Source: an uncultured Lysobacteraceae bacterium
GTDB lineage: Bacteria > Pseudomonadota > Gammaproteobacteria > Xanthomonadales > Xanthomonadaceae
Length of the DNA: 50,791 nucleotides
Reading direction: 5' to 3'
Assembly (NCBI GenBank): GCA_946480825.1
Contig: CAMLLG010000028.1
Coordinates: 1 to 50,791, forward strand
Shown here: piece after piece, positions 27,410 through 35,996 of the stretch
Numbering within the stretch: the stretch's first letter is position 1
How the letters are laid out: every line of letters starts with the position of its first letter
Translations under genes and position numbers: made by a program
The notes under the pieces: model-generated
The model's database searches: none
What the model was told of the DNA's origin: nothing
The model's input: the letters and a program-made list of their open reading frames with translations, nothing else

Positions 27410-28990
27410 TCATCGTCCGCGCCGCTGACGGATCAGGTCGTGGCCCCACAGCAGCAGCGCCGCCAGCGCGAGCGATACGATCGATGGGGGCTTGTTCTGG
27501 ACGACGAACGGCAACGCCACGATCGACAGGACCATGGTCACGATGAAGGGATGCGCTTGCCATGCGCCGTCGGCGCCGGGCTTTCTCCGCGACCACCGTG
27601 CGAACGCCGTCCACGCGGCGACCACGCCGATCGGGAACGACCATGGCGGTCGACCTTCCAGCAGCAGCGATGCGATCGAGCCCGCCGCGAGCAGCGGCAC
27701 GGCCATGGCGTGCACACGTCGCAGCCATCCGCCGGCAGGATCGGGGCCGGCCTGCCAATACAGGAACCCTTTCAGCGCGGCGACCGTCAGCCAGCCCGAC
27801 GCCAGTATCGCGAACGGATAGAGGACGGCCTTCAACGCGATCGTCGCGGTCAGGCCCGCTTCGGGCGCTTCCTGCATCAGCAGCACGAGCATCAGCGGAA
27901 AGATCGGCAGCGCGAGCGCGAGACAGCGCGTCAGCGCGACCAGCACGCGAGGACGGGTCCAGCGGCGGTCGTCGTCCACCGCGAGCCAGAATGCGATCTG
28001 ATCGCGCCGGATCCGCTGCGGCAGCGCGTCGAGGCCGCCATGAGGATTGTCGAGCAGCAGCGCACGCACGGCGGCCGGATGCTTCAGATTCAGTGCCAAT
28101 CGCAGATTGCGCAGCAGGCTCGGCGGCTCCACCAGATGGCGATGCTGATGCAGGAGGCGACGCATGTACGCGGCCTCGCGCCGCTCCTGTTCGATATCGG
28201 CTTGCGTCGGCCGGTGCGGCGAGTCGCGGCCCGGGGGCTGCGCCGTTGCCGGCGCGTAGGCCGCCGCTTGCCGCGCCGCGCGCCATGCGTCGTTGACCCG
28301 CGTGCGCAGGCCCTGCAGCGCCAGCGGGTCGTAGCCGCCGTGCAGTTCGTGATAGCCGAAGAACTCGGCGATGCGGTCGAAATTGCGCTCCGGCATCGGC
28401 GGTGTGTGCTCGTGCATCGCGCGCAGCAGCCAGTGCCCGATCGTCGCCTTGTGTTGCAGCGACCACAGGATCGGCTGCGCGTTGAGCCAGCGATCGATCA
28501 CCCGCGGGTCGCCATCGTGCGCGGCCGCGAAGCAGTCGTCGAAGAACCGCTCCACATCGAACGCTTCGCCTTCTTCTTCGCCCTCGACTGCTTCTTCTTC
28601 TCCGCTTTCGTGCGGGTCATCGTTTTCGTTCGCATCGTCGGCGGATGCGGGAGGTGACGGCGGCGCGGTTTCGGCGGGCGAGTGCGACACGACCTCGGGC
28701 GTCGGTTCGGGCGCGGAAGATTCGTCGTCGGCGCTGTCGTCTGCGGATTCGACGACGGTCGGCCGGGCCGAGTCCTGCGCGTCGGCATCGCGCGCTGTCG
28801 TACCGTCGAACGTGCCCGCATCGTGCGTGCTGCGCCAGGCGAGTGCGGCCCGATAGGCCTCGTTCAACGCCTGGAACCCCTGTGGATCTTCCTCGGGCCG
28901 CGTGATCCTCAGCTTCGCCGCGTAGGCGCGCTTGATCGCGCGCTCGTCGGCGTCCGGCCCGATGCCCAGCCGATGCAGGGGGTCGTGCAT
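27410..28990 (-). CDS. DjlB/DjlC-type J-domain-like membrane protein (paralogue 2)
   Basis: A 526-residue paralogue of the neighbouring protein with the same order: a J-like start (HRLGIGPDADERAIKRAYAA, RPE in ITRPEEDPQGF instead of HPD, FQALNEAYRAAL), an acidic region (Asp/Glu-rich, about 60-140, including GEEEAVEGEEEGE), and a helical middle with a conserved FFDDCFAAAHDGDPRVIDRWL. About five membrane helices lie in the last 180 residues. Its start follows the stop of the small gene 28993-29190 by two bases (TAGGCATG), so it is translationally coupled. Loss of HPD would prevent classical stimulation of Hsp70 ATPase, as is known or suspected for the DjlB/C group. Confidence 0.85.
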   Translation of the reverse strand: MHDPLHRLGIGPDADERAIKRAYAAKLRITRPEEDPQGFQALNEAYRAALAWRSTHDAGTFDGTTARDADAQDSARPTVVESADDSADDESSAPEPTPEVVSHSPAETAPPSPPASADDANENDDPHESGEEEAVEGEEEGEAFDVERFFDDCFAAAHDGDPRVIDRWLNAQPILWSLQHKATIGHWLLRAMHEHTPPMPERNFDRIAEFFGYHELHGGYDPLALQGLRTRVNDAWRAARQAAAYAPATAQPPGRDSPHRPTQADIEQERREAAYMRRLLHQHRHLVEPPSLLRNLRLALNLKHPAAVRALLLDNPHGGLDALPQRIRRDQIAFWLAVDDDRRWTRPRVLVALTRCLALALPIFPLMLVLLMQEAPEAGLTATIALKAVLYPFAILASGWLTVAALKGFLYWQAGPDPAGGWLRRVHAMAVPLLAAGSIASLLLEGRPPWSFPIGVVAAWTAFARWSRRKPGADGAWQAHPFIVTMVLSIVALPFVVQNKPPSIVSLALAALLLWGHDLIRQRRGR

Positions 28991-28992
28991 GC

Positions 28993-29190
28993 CTACGTCC
29001 GCAACATCAAAAAACGCATGATAGCCATGAGGGCGCGCCCTATCGACGGCGGTATTTCGTCCGACGGATCGTCCCTGCGTCTGGGGGCGAATTCCAGCCG
29101 GCTCCAGTCGGGCCCGGCCGGCGTATTGCGCACCGGGCCATCGTTCTGGTGCGGTGCCTGCGGGTCCGTCGAAGTCGTGGTGTCCTTCAT
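28993..29190 (-). CDS. Small protein between hscC and the J-like genes
   Basis: A 65-residue frame with AGGGAGAG immediately upstream at ideal spacing, two bases before the next gene. It has a Thr/Ser/Pro/Asp-rich, probably disordered N-terminal half (MKDTTTSTDPQAPHQND) and a hydrophobic C-terminus, SIGRALMAIMRFLMLRT, that could dip into the membrane. No family recognised. Its position inside the hscC operon argues for a role with the chaperone. Confidence 0.75.
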   Translation of the reverse strand: MKDTTTSTDPQAPHQNDGPVRNTPAGPDWSRLEFAPRRRDDPSDEIPPSIGRALMAIMRFLMLRT

Positions 29191-29215
29191 CGCGTTCTCT
29201 CCCTGTACGTGTGGC

Positions 29216-30904
29216 TCAGCCCTGCGCTTCCAGCGCGTCCAGCGCGTCCGAGAACTGCCCGCGATGGCGCGCGATCAGGGTGTTGTCCTGGGTGTCGAGG
29301 ATCGCGCGGAAATGCATGATCCATTCCTGCAGGCGCTCGCGTTCGTGCAGGAATTCCTCGTAGAGGCGCTCCGCGCGCGCCAGCACGGCGATGTTTTCCT
29401 GCTGCTCGCGCGGATGCACCTTCAGTTCCGCGAGCGCGGCCAGCCGCGCGCGGATTTCCTCCGGCGTCATCAGGCCCGGGTTCTGTTCCAGCAGCAGTTC
29501 GTGCCGGCGCTTGCTCGCATGCTCGGTCACTTCCACCTGCAGCAGGCCGTTGATGTCGTAGGTGAAGCGCACGGTCACGCCGTTCTCGTCGTTCTGCCGG
29601 CGCTTGTCCAGATCGATCGTGATCTCGCCCAGCTTGATGTTGTTCGCGACCAGCGGATTCTCGCCCTGGAAGATGTCGATGGTCAGCTTCTGCTGGTTGT
29701 CGTGCATCGGGTAGAACTGATCCTCGCGGCTCACCGGCACCGTGCTGTTGCGCAGGAGGATCGGATGGAAGAAGCCGGTGTGGATCTGGCCGTTCGGATC
29801 GCGTCGCGCGATCTGCGTGCCCAGCGTGTAGGGGCAAACATCGGTCAGGATGATCTCTTCGAGCTTGGCGTCGCGCGATTTCAGGCCCGCGGCGACGCTC
29901 GCGCCCAGCGCGATCGCCTGATCGGGGTTCACGTGGCGCAGCGGCAGGCGGCCGAACATCCGCGACACCAGGCGCGCCACCAGCGGCATGCGGCTGGCGC
30001 CGCCGACCAGCACGATCTCGTCGAGTTGCGAGGGCTGCAGTTTCGCGTCGCGCATCGCGCGCTCGATCGGCGTGCGCATGCGCTGCACCAGCGGTTCGGC
30101 CAGGCGCGCGAAGCGGTCCTCGTCGATCGTCCACAGATAGTCGCGACCACCGATGGCCATCTGCAGCGGCGCCGTCGCGCTGCCGCCGAGTTCGCGCTTC
30201 AGCAGTTCCAGCCGGCGCCGCAGCTGGCCGTATTCCTGTGCGGGAATCGCCGGTTGCCGCAACTGGTTGTCCTGGCAGAAGGCTTCCACCAGCACGTCGA
30301 GGAAATCTTCGCCGCCGAGGAAGTTGTCGCCGGCGCTGGCGTGGACTTCGAACACGTTGTCGAAGCATTCGAGGATCGAGACGTCGAAGGTACCGCCGCC
30401 GAGATCGAACACCAGAAAGCGACCTTCGCCTTCGCGGTTCTGCAGACCGTAGGCCAGCGCCGCCGCGGTGGGCTCGTTGATCAGGCGTTCGACCCGCACG
30501 CCGGCCAGCTCGCCCGCGGTGCGCGTGGCCTTGCGTTGCGCATCGGAGAAATACGCCGGCACGCTGATCACCGCCTCCTCGATCTTTTCGCCCAGCGCGG
30601 CTTCGGCGTCGGCCAGCAGCGAGCGCAGCACCAGCGCCGACAGTTCCTCGGGCCGGAAGCTGCGGTCGCCGAGTCGGGTTTCGCGCGCGGTGCCCATCCA
30701 GCGCTTGAACGAGGCGACGGTGTGGTGAGGATGGCTGATCAGACGCTCGCGTGCGGCCTGGCCGACGAGCACGGTGCCGCCGTCGACGCTGACGACCGAG
30801 GGCGTCAGCAGATCGCCGAGCGCGTTCGGGAACAACCGGCTGCCCGATTCCGAATACGCGCCGACGAGAGAATGGGTGGTGCCGAGGTCGATGCCGACGA
30901 TCAT
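29216..30904 (-). CDS. hscC: Hsp70-family chaperone HscC
   Basis: A 562-residue Hsp70 of the HscC (Hsc62) type. Actin-like ATPase motifs: MIVGIDLGTTHSLVGAY (phosphate 1), EAVISVPAYFSDAQRKATR, RLINEPTAAALAYGL, VFDLGGGTFDVSILE (phosphate 2), and EIVLVGGASRMPLV (adenosine). The substrate-binding half (about 380-562) is shorter than in DnaK and lacks the long lid, as in HscC. The length matches E. coli HscC closely. The partner J-like membrane proteins are encoded directly downstream. It starts 46 bases after the liuB stop on the same strand; no promoter is seen in that gap, so it may be co-transcribed with liuB or read from a hidden promoter. DNA-K-type heat-shock elements are not visible. Confidence 0.95.
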   Translation of the reverse strand: MIVGIDLGTTHSLVGAYSESGSRLFPNALGDLLTPSVVSVDGGTVLVGQAARERLISHPHHTVASFKRWMGTARETRLGDRSFRPEELSALVLRSLLADAEAALGEKIEEAVISVPAYFSDAQRKATRTAGELAGVRVERLINEPTAAALAYGLQNREGEGRFLVFDLGGGTFDVSILECFDNVFEVHASAGDNFLGGEDFLDVLVEAFCQDNQLRQPAIPAQEYGQLRRRLELLKRELGGSATAPLQMAIGGRDYLWTIDEDRFARLAEPLVQRMRTPIERAMRDAKLQPSQLDEIVLVGGASRMPLVARLVSRMFGRLPLRHVNPDQAIALGASVAAGLKSRDAKLEEIILTDVCPYTLGTQIARRDPNGQIHTGFFHPILLRNSTVPVSREDQFYPMHDNQQKLTIDIFQGENPLVANNIKLGEITIDLDKRRQNDENGVTVRFTYDINGLLQVEVTEHASKRRHELLLEQNPGLMTPEEIRARLAALAELKVHPREQQENIAVLARAERLYEEFLHERERLQEWIMHFRAILDTQDNTLIARHRGQFSDALDALEAQG

Positions 30905-30950
30905 GAGTGGTGGGACTGTGGTGAGAGGGATGCGGTCCGGATCGCGAGGC

Positions 30951-32558
30951 TCACATCCGGAACACGCCGAAGCGGGCCGGTTCGATCGGTGCGTTGAGCG
31001 ATGCGGAAATGCCGAGGCCGAGCACGCGTCGGGTATCGGCGGGATCGATCACGCCGTCGTCCCACAGGCGTGCGGTGGCGTAGTAGGGATTGCCCTGGGT
31101 TTCGTACTGCTCGCGGATCGGCGCCTTGAACGCTTCTTCCTCGTGCGGCGTCCAGACTTTTCCGGCGGCTTCCAGGCCGTCGCGGCGCACCGTGGACAGC
31201 ACGCTCGCCGCCTGTTCGCCGCCCATCACGCTGATCCGCGCGTTCGGCCACATCCACAGGAAGCGCGCACCGTAGGCGCGGCCGCACATCGCGTAATTGC
31301 CGGCGCCGAAGCTGCCGCCGATCACCACCGTGAACTTCGGCACGCTGGAGCAGGCGACCGCGGTGACCATCTTCGCGCCGTCCTTCGCGATGCCGGCGTT
31401 CTCGTATTTGCGGCCGACCATGAAGCCGGTGATGTTCTGCAGGAACACCAGCGGAATCCCGCGCTGATTGCACAGTTCGATGAAATGCGCGCCCTTGAGC
31501 GCGCTCTCGGCGAACAGGATGCCGTTGTTGGCGACGATGCCGATCGGATAGCCGTGCAGATGCGCGAAACCGGTCACCAGCGTTTTCGCGTAGCGCGCCT
31601 TGAACTCGTCGAAGTCCGAGCCGTCGACGATGCGTGCGATCACTTCGCGGATGTCGAACGGGCGGCGGGTGTCCTTCGGCACGATGCCGTACAGTTCTTC
31701 GGCCGGATATCGCGGTTCGCTGGATGCGCGCACGGCGACCGGCAGGGTCTTGCGGCGGTTGAGGTTGCCGACGAGATTGCGCGCGATCTGCAGCGCGTGG
31801 CGGTCGTCCTCGGCGAAATGATCGGCCACGCCGGAGACGCTGGTGTGCACGTCGGCGCCGCCGAGCGCTTCGGCATCGACCACTTCGCCGGTCGCCGCCT
31901 TCACCAGCGGCGGGCCGCCGAGAAAGATCGTGCCCTGTTCCTTCACGATCACGCTCTCGTCGCTCATCGCCGGCACGTAGGCGCCGCCGGCGGTGCAACT
32001 GCCCATCACCACCGCGATCTGCGGGATGTTTTCGGCGCTCATCCGCGCCTGGTTGTAGAAGATCCGGCCGAAGTGCTCGCGGTCTGGAAAGACCTCGTCC
32101 TGCAGCGGCAGGAACGCGCCGCCGGAATCGACCAGATAGAGGCACGGCAGCCTGTTTTCCTGCGCGATCTGCTGTGCGCGCAGATGCTTCTTCACCGTCA
32201 TCGGGAAATACGTGCCGCCCTTCACCGTGGCGTCGTTGGCGACGATCACCACTTCGTTCCCCATCACCCGGCCGATGCCGCAGACCATGCCGGCGGCCGG
32301 TGCCGCGTCGTCGTACATGCCTTCGGCGGCGAGCGGCGCGATTTCGAGGAAGGGCGAGCCAGGATCGAGCAGGGCGGTGATGCGGTCGCGCGCCAGCAGT
32401 TTGCCGCGCTCGGTGTGCTTGTTGCGGGCCTTCTCGCCGCCGCCTTCCGCCGCGCGCGCGAGGCGCGCATCCAGTTCGGCGACCAGTTCGCGGTGGTACG
32501 CGACGGTATCGCGGAACTCCTGGGACTGCGGATCGAGGCGGGTACTCAGCACGGGCAT
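30951..32558 (-). CDS. liuB: 3-methylcrotonyl-CoA carboxylase beta (carboxyltransferase) subunit
   Basis: A 535-residue carboxyltransferase, the normal length for MccB/LiuB. It starts [15 protein letters not shown], then [34 protein letters not shown], and [23 protein letters not shown]; the acyl-CoA loop [14 protein letters not shown] and the glycine-rich [16 protein letters not shown] follow, with [15 protein letters not shown] at the biotin side. The closing [20 protein letters not shown] is also characteristic. It pairs with LiuD at 16732-18759, which is about 12 kb away across the Hsp70, bactofilin, toxin and iron genes. No liuA or regulator is adjacent. Confidence 0.96.
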   Translation of the reverse strand: MPVLSTRLDPQSQEFRDTVAYHRELVAELDARLARAAEGGGEKARNKHTERGKLLARDRITALLDPGSPFLEIAPLAAEGMYDDAAPAAGMVCGIGRVMGNEVVIVANDATVKGGTYFPMTVKKHLRAQQIAQENRLPCLYLVDSGGAFLPLQDEVFPDREHFGRIFYNQARMSAENIPQIAVVMGSCTAGGAYVPAMSDESVIVKEQGTIFLGGPPLVKAATGEVVDAEALGGADVHTSVSGVADHFAEDDRHALQIARNLVGNLNRRKTLPVAVRASSEPRYPAEELYGIVPKDTRRPFDIREVIARIVDGSDFDEFKARYAKTLVTGFAHLHGYPIGIVANNGILFAESALKGAHFIELCNQRGIPLVFLQNITGFMVGRKYENAGIAKDGAKMVTAVACSSVPKFTVVIGGSFGAGNYAMCGRAYGARFLWMWPNARISVMGGEQAASVLSTVRRDGLEAAGKVWTPHEEEAFKAPIREQYETQGNPYYATARLWDDGVIDPADTRRVLGLGISASLNAPIEPARFGVFRM

Positions 32559-32658
32559 GGCGCTTTGGGCTCATCGTCGAGAACGGCAAGGATACCCGCT
32601 GCGCCGCGCGCGCTGACCGGCTCGCTCGTGGTGCGTGCGTAAAAAAACTTTCCGGCGC

Positions 32659-32686
32659 AAAAAAGAGACCCGCCGTGGCGGGTCTC
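32659..32686 (-). terminator. Rho-independent terminator after lipoprotein 1
   Basis: gagacccgcc (32665-32674) and ggcgggtctc (32677-32686) form a 10-bp perfect stem with a two-base loop, followed on the minus strand by TTTTTT (from 32664 to 32659). It is ideal for the lipoprotein gene that ends at 32713. Confidence 0.95.
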
Positions 32687-32712
32687 CCGGAAATGTCTGG
32701 ATCTGATCGAGC

Positions 32713-33093
32713 TTACTTCTTGGCTTCTTCCGCGGCGGCATTCGCCTTGTCGGCCATCGCGTCGGCCTTGTCGGCCATCTTGTTCGCGGCATCGGCGGTG
32801 GCGTCCGCAGCCGTGGCTGTGGCTTCCGCGGCGGCGGCGGCGGCCTTGTCGGCGGCTTCATCGACGGTGGCGGTGGCTTCGCCGACGGCCTCGCCGGTGG
32901 CCGCGGCAGCGGCGTCGACGCTCTGGGTGGCGGCATCGCCGGCGGCCTGGGCGGCATCGGCCGCGGCATCGCCGGCCTGATCCATCGCGGCTGCGGCTTC
33001 GGCGGCTTCGTTCTGGGCGGTTTCGGTTTCGTTCTTGCAGGCCGAGAGGGCGAACACACTCGCGGCGAGCAAAACAAGGAGCTGGCGGTTCAT
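32713..33093 (-). CDS. Ala-rich lipoprotein 1
   Basis: A 126-residue protein. A lipoprotein signal (NRQLLVLLAASVFALSAC, Cys19) precedes a mature chain of almost only Ala, Asp, Glu, Thr and Lys in helix-favouring repeats, with ADKADAMADKANAAAEEAKK at the end. GGAGA precedes the Met at 33093, so the longer frame from 33162 is not needed. The long amphipathic helix may form a coiled coil between outer membrane and wall, as Lpp does, or hold no fixed structure. It is one of three paralogues (with 33599-33940 and 34147-34506). No function is assigned. Confidence 0.88.
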   Translation of the reverse strand: MNRQLLVLLAASVFALSACKNETETAQNEAAEAAAAMDQAGDAAADAAQAAGDAATQSVDAAAAATGEAVGEATATVDEAADKAAAAAAEATATAADATADAANKMADKADAMADKANAAAEEAKK

Positions 33094-33378
33094 GGTGATT
33101 CTCCAGTGCAGTGAATGTGCGGGGCGGCTGCGGGTCTCGGGATCGTCGGTCACGGCGTTCATCGCCCGGGACGCCGATCCCCCCTCGTCGCGCCGCAGAT
33201 ACTAGAGCGCCCGAGGCCGTCGCACCACTGGTTGCGAACTGCATGGCTGGCGCGGTCAATCCGCACGATCCGTGCACGATGAGCACGAGGGTTCCGGCGG
33301 CGGGGCCTGTCCGCCCGGTCGGTGACCCGCCATCGACGTTTCGCCTCGACGGTGTATCGAGTCCCGTAAAGCAAACAT

Positions 33379-33574
33379 CCGCCGAAGCGGGTCGTCGAGC
33401 CAAAAAAAGAAAAGCCCGCCGGAGCGGGTCGTCGAGGCAAAAAAGAAAAAACCGCCGAAGCGGGTCGACGAGCCAAAAAGAAAAAACCGCCGAAGCGGGT
33501 CGACGAGCCAAAAAGAAAGACCCGCCGAAGCGGGTCGACGAGCCAAAAAGAAAGACCCGCCGAAGCGGGTCTTT
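33379..33574 (-). repeat. Tandem array of six terminator-like hairpin units, period ~35 bp
   Basis: The unit ccgcc(g/a)aagcgggt begins at 33379, 33416, 33452, 33487, 33522 and 33557 (spacings 37, 36, 35, 35, 35). Each has the small hairpin ccgc-cgaa-gcgg and a spacer of the form cgacgagccaaaaagaaa, whose minus-strand copy is a T-rich tail. The unit nearest lipoprotein 2 (33551-33574, aaagacccgc/gcgggtcttt) is a full 10-bp terminator; units further away are shorter and more diverged. The rest of the gap 33094-33598 contains no gene I can support. Confidence 0.9.
33551..33574 (-). terminator. Rho-independent terminator after lipoprotein 2
   Basis: aaagacccgc (33551-33560) pairs with gcgggtcttt (33565-33574) around a CGAA loop. 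On the minus strand the stem is followed by CTTTTTGG. It is the first and best-formed unit of the tandem array and lies 25 bases beyond the stop at 33599. Confidence 0.9.
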
Positions 33575-33598
33575 CGGGTACAACCTTCGAAGCAAGAA

Positions 33599-33940
33599 TT
33601 ACTTCTTGGCTTCTTCGGCAGCCGGAGCGGCAGCGGCGTCGGCCGGAGCAGCGGCGGCGTCGGCCGGAGCGGCAGCGGCGTCGGCCGGAGCAGCGGCGTC
33701 GGCGGCAGCGGCAGCGGCGTCGCCAGCGGCGGCGGCGGCGTCGCCAGCGGCGGCAGCGGCGTCGCCAGCGGCGTCGGCGGCGGTGGCAGCGGCGTCGCCA
33801 GCGGCGGCAGCGGCGTCGGCGGTGGCGTCGGCGGCTTCGGCGGTGGCTTCGGCGGTGGCGTCAGCGGTTTCTTCGGCCTTGTTGCAAGCCGACAGAGCGA
33901 GGACGCCGGCGGCGAGGAGGACGTAAAGCTTCGTGTTCAT
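33599..33940 (-). CDS. Ala-rich lipoprotein 2
   Basis: A 113-residue paralogue of lipoprotein 1, with the signal NTKLYVLLAAGVLALSAC (Cys19, at the same position) and a mature part built of Ala/Asp/Gly/Thr modules, ending in a Pro-containing repeat (PADAAAA, four times) and AEEAKK. The shared EEAKK end with lipoprotein 1 supports common descent. GGAG precedes the Met at 33940. The coding sequence is itself a low-complexity repeat of ggcggcagcggcgtcgcc-type units, prone to slippage. Confidence 0.88.
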   Translation of the reverse strand: MNTKLYVLLAAGVLALSACNKAEETADATAEATAEAADATADAAAAAGDAAATAADAAGDAAAAAGDAAAAAGDAAAAAADAAAPADAAAAPADAAAAPADAAAAPAAEEAKK

Positions 33941-34062
33941 GCTTTTCTCCAAAGGAGTTGTCTGAAAAAACAGGGGTCAGGCAACGCCAGTGCGCGTGGC
34001 AGTCCGGCGGGAGCCGGCTTGTGTTCGTTCACTGACTTACTTGGTGCTTGCCAGCACCATGA
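33941..34062 (-). other. Structured leader of lipoprotein 2
   Basis: Between the terminator of the upstream gene and the start at 33940, the minus strand holds two perfect small hairpins (ggtgct/agcacc at 34044-34059 and ccggc/gccgg at 34004-34017) and a run of six T after CCCCTG (33966-33971 complement). This could be a promoter with a folded 5' leader. No open frame is seen. Confidence 0.35.
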
Positions 34063-34091
34063 AAAAGCCGCAGATGGATCATTGCGGCTTC
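34063..34091 (-). terminator. Rho-independent terminator after lipoprotein 3
   Basis: aagccgca (34066-34073) pairs with tgcggctt (34084-34091) with a 10-base loop, followed on the minus strand by a T-run (complement of aaaaa at 34063-34067). Confidence 0.85.
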
Positions 34092-34146
34092 CTCATTGTA
34101 GCAACCAATTCAGCGATGTGAAGCCCGACTGAACCGGTCGACTGAA

Positions 34147-34506
34147 TCAGTTCTTCTTGGCGGCGTCGGCAGCTTCGCCCGCGGCATCGGCGGCGGACTC
34201 GGCAGCGTCGGCGGCCTGTTCGGCGGCATCGGCAGCGGCGTCGCCGGCAGCGGCGGTGCCGGCAGCGGCAGCGTCGGCGGCCTGGGCGGTCGCGGCGTCG
34301 GCGGCGGCGGCGGCCGATTCGGCGGCGGCCTGGGCGGCGTCGGCGGCGGCGCTGTCGCCGGCAGCGGCGGCTTCACCGGCGGCTTCGGTCGCTTCGGTGG
34401 AGGCTTCGGCGGCTTCGGCGGCGGAATCGGCGGCCTGGTCCTTGTTGGTGCAGGCGGTCAGGGCGAAGCCCAGGGCCAGGGCGAGCAGAGCCTTGTTCAT
34501 GGTCAT
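34147..34506 (-). CDS. Ala-rich lipoprotein 3
   Basis: A 119-residue protein whose start (MTMNK, at 34506) has GAGGA eight bases upstream. The lipobox is FALTAC with Cys19. The mature chain is Ala-rich with regularly placed Asp, Glu, Thr and Ser (ADAAAAGTAAAGDAAADAAEQ and so on) and a KKN end. It is the third paralogue of the cluster and is transcribed separately, since a terminator follows it. Predicted to be helical and periplasmic. Confidence 0.88.
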   Translation of the reverse strand: MTMNKALLALALGFALTACTNKDQAADSAAEAAEASTEATEAAGEAAAAGDSAAADAAQAAAESAAAAADAATAQAADAAAAGTAAAGDAAADAAEQAADAAESAADAAGEAADAAKKN

Positions 34507-34642
34507 GATGTCGATCCTCGTGAATGGGTGGGTAGTGCGTTCGCTGGGACGCCCGCAGGCGTCTTGGGCTCCATGATGACAAGCCGGGAACGGCTGTCAA
34601 GCGGCCGTGGCCGGTTTCATCCGCTTTGTCCGTTACAAGGTC

Positions 34643-35818
34643 TTATGGGAGTTCCAGCGCGATCGCGGTGGCTTCTCCGCCGCCGATGCACAACGAAGCG
34701 ACGCCGCGCTTGCCGCCCGTGGCGCGCAGCGCCGCGATCAGCGTCACCACCAGACGCGCGCCGCTGGCGCCGATCGGATGTCCGAGCGCGCATGCGCCGC
34801 CGCGGATGTTCAACTTCTCGTGCGCGATGCCGAGATCCCGCATCGGCGCCATCGCGACGCACGCGAACGCTTCGTTGACTTCGAACAGATCGACGTCGCC
34901 CACGTTCCAGCCCGCTTTTTCCAGCACATTCGCGATCGCGGTCACCGGCGCGGTGGTGAACCATTCGGGCGCCTGCGCATGCGTCGCGTGCGCGACGATC
35001 TTCGCGAGCGGTTGCAGTCCGCGTCGCGTCGCTTCGTCGCTCGACATCACGATCGTCGCGGCTGCGCCATCGGAAATCTTCGAAGAGGATGCGGCGGTGA
35101 GCACACCGTCCTTGCCGAACGCGGCGCGCAGGGTCGGGATCTTCGACGGGTCGATCTTGCCCGGCTCCTCGTCGGTGTCGACGACGCTTTCGCCCTTCCG
35201 CGTAACCACCGTAACCGGTGCGATCTCATCCTTGAATGCGCCCCCGGCGATCGCCTTCTGGGCCCGGGCGACGCTTTCCGCCGAATAGGCGTCGACCGCC
35301 GCGCGGTCGAAACCGTACTTGGCGCACGCGGCATCGCCGAACACGCCCATGGCCTGTTTGTCGTAAGGATTGGTCAGGCCGTCCCAGGCCATGTGGTCGA
35401 GCAGTTCGCCGCTGCCGTAACGGATGCCGGTGCGGGAGGCGTTGAGCAGGTGCGGGGCGTTGGTCATCGATTCCATGCCGCCGGCGACGACGATGCGGGC
35501 CGAGCCGGCCTTGACCAGGTCGTGGGCGAACATGATCGCCTTCATGCCCGAGCCGCACACCTTGTTGATGGTGGTGCAGCCGGCGGCAGTGGGGATCTTC
35601 GCGGCGAGCGCGGCCTGGCGGGCCGGGGCCTGGCCGAGGCCTGCGGGCAGCACGCAGCCCATGATGACTTCGTCGACCTGGTCCGGCGCGACGCCGGCGT
35701 GGTCCAGCGCGCCGGCGATGGCCGCGGCGCCGAGGGTCGGGGTGGGGACGCCGGTGAACTGGCCGAGAAAGGAACCGATGGCGGTGCGCTTGGCACCGAC
35801 GATGACGATGTCGGACAT
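34643..35818 (-). CDS. atoB: Acetyl-CoA acetyltransferase (thiolase)
   Basis: A 391-residue thiolase that joins two acetyl-CoA to acetoacetyl-CoA, or splits it. The nucleophile is Cys88 in TTINKVCGSGMKA. The second set of residues is NEAFACVAMA, GGACALGHPIGASGAR (catalytic His) and the final SLCIGGGEATAIALE (base Cys). MSDIVIVGAKRTAIGSFLG is the standard N-terminus, and GGAG precedes the start. It completes ketone-body metabolism from the HMG-CoA lyase in this window. It starts 178 bases beyond the TMADH-like gene stop (35997) on the same strand, possibly under a separate promoter. Confidence 0.94.
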   Translation of the reverse strand: MSDIVIVGAKRTAIGSFLGQFTGVPTPTLGAAAIAGALDHAGVAPDQVDEVIMGCVLPAGLGQAPARQAALAAKIPTAAGCTTINKVCGSGMKAIMFAHDLVKAGSARIVVAGGMESMTNAPHLLNASRTGIRYGSGELLDHMAWDGLTNPYDKQAMGVFGDAACAKYGFDRAAVDAYSAESVARAQKAIAGGAFKDEIAPVTVVTRKGESVVDTDEEPGKIDPSKIPTLRAAFGKDGVLTAASSSKISDGAAATIVMSSDEATRRGLQPLAKIVAHATHAQAPEWFTTAPVTAIANVLEKAGWNVGDVDLFEVNEAFACVAMAPMRDLGIAHEKLNIRGGACALGHPIGASGARLVVTLIAALRATGGKRGVASLCIGGGEATAIALELP

Positions 35819-35996
35819 GTGGAACTCCGTGATGGGAGAAGCATGGCGGCCGCGCAGCCCCGCTGCGGCGGCAAGGGTCGTGACAGGCCCGGGCCGCCGG
35901 GTCTGGCGGCGGGGCGGGCGATGACCGCCGGATTATGCGACTCATGTTGCAGTGCCGCAAATCGGCCGTTCGGACCATGCCCCGGCCGGAATACGC

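Noticed and set aside
33379..33574. The regular repeats as a possible CRISPR array
   Set aside because: The 35-bp period leaves no unique spacers; the whole unit repeats, and each forms a terminator hairpin next to a gene end.
33111..33926. A plus-strand frame with Lys/Arg repeat peptides and then Ala-runs
   Set aside because: It runs through the terminator array and antisense to lipoprotein 2; the peptide repeats merely translate the DNA repeat.
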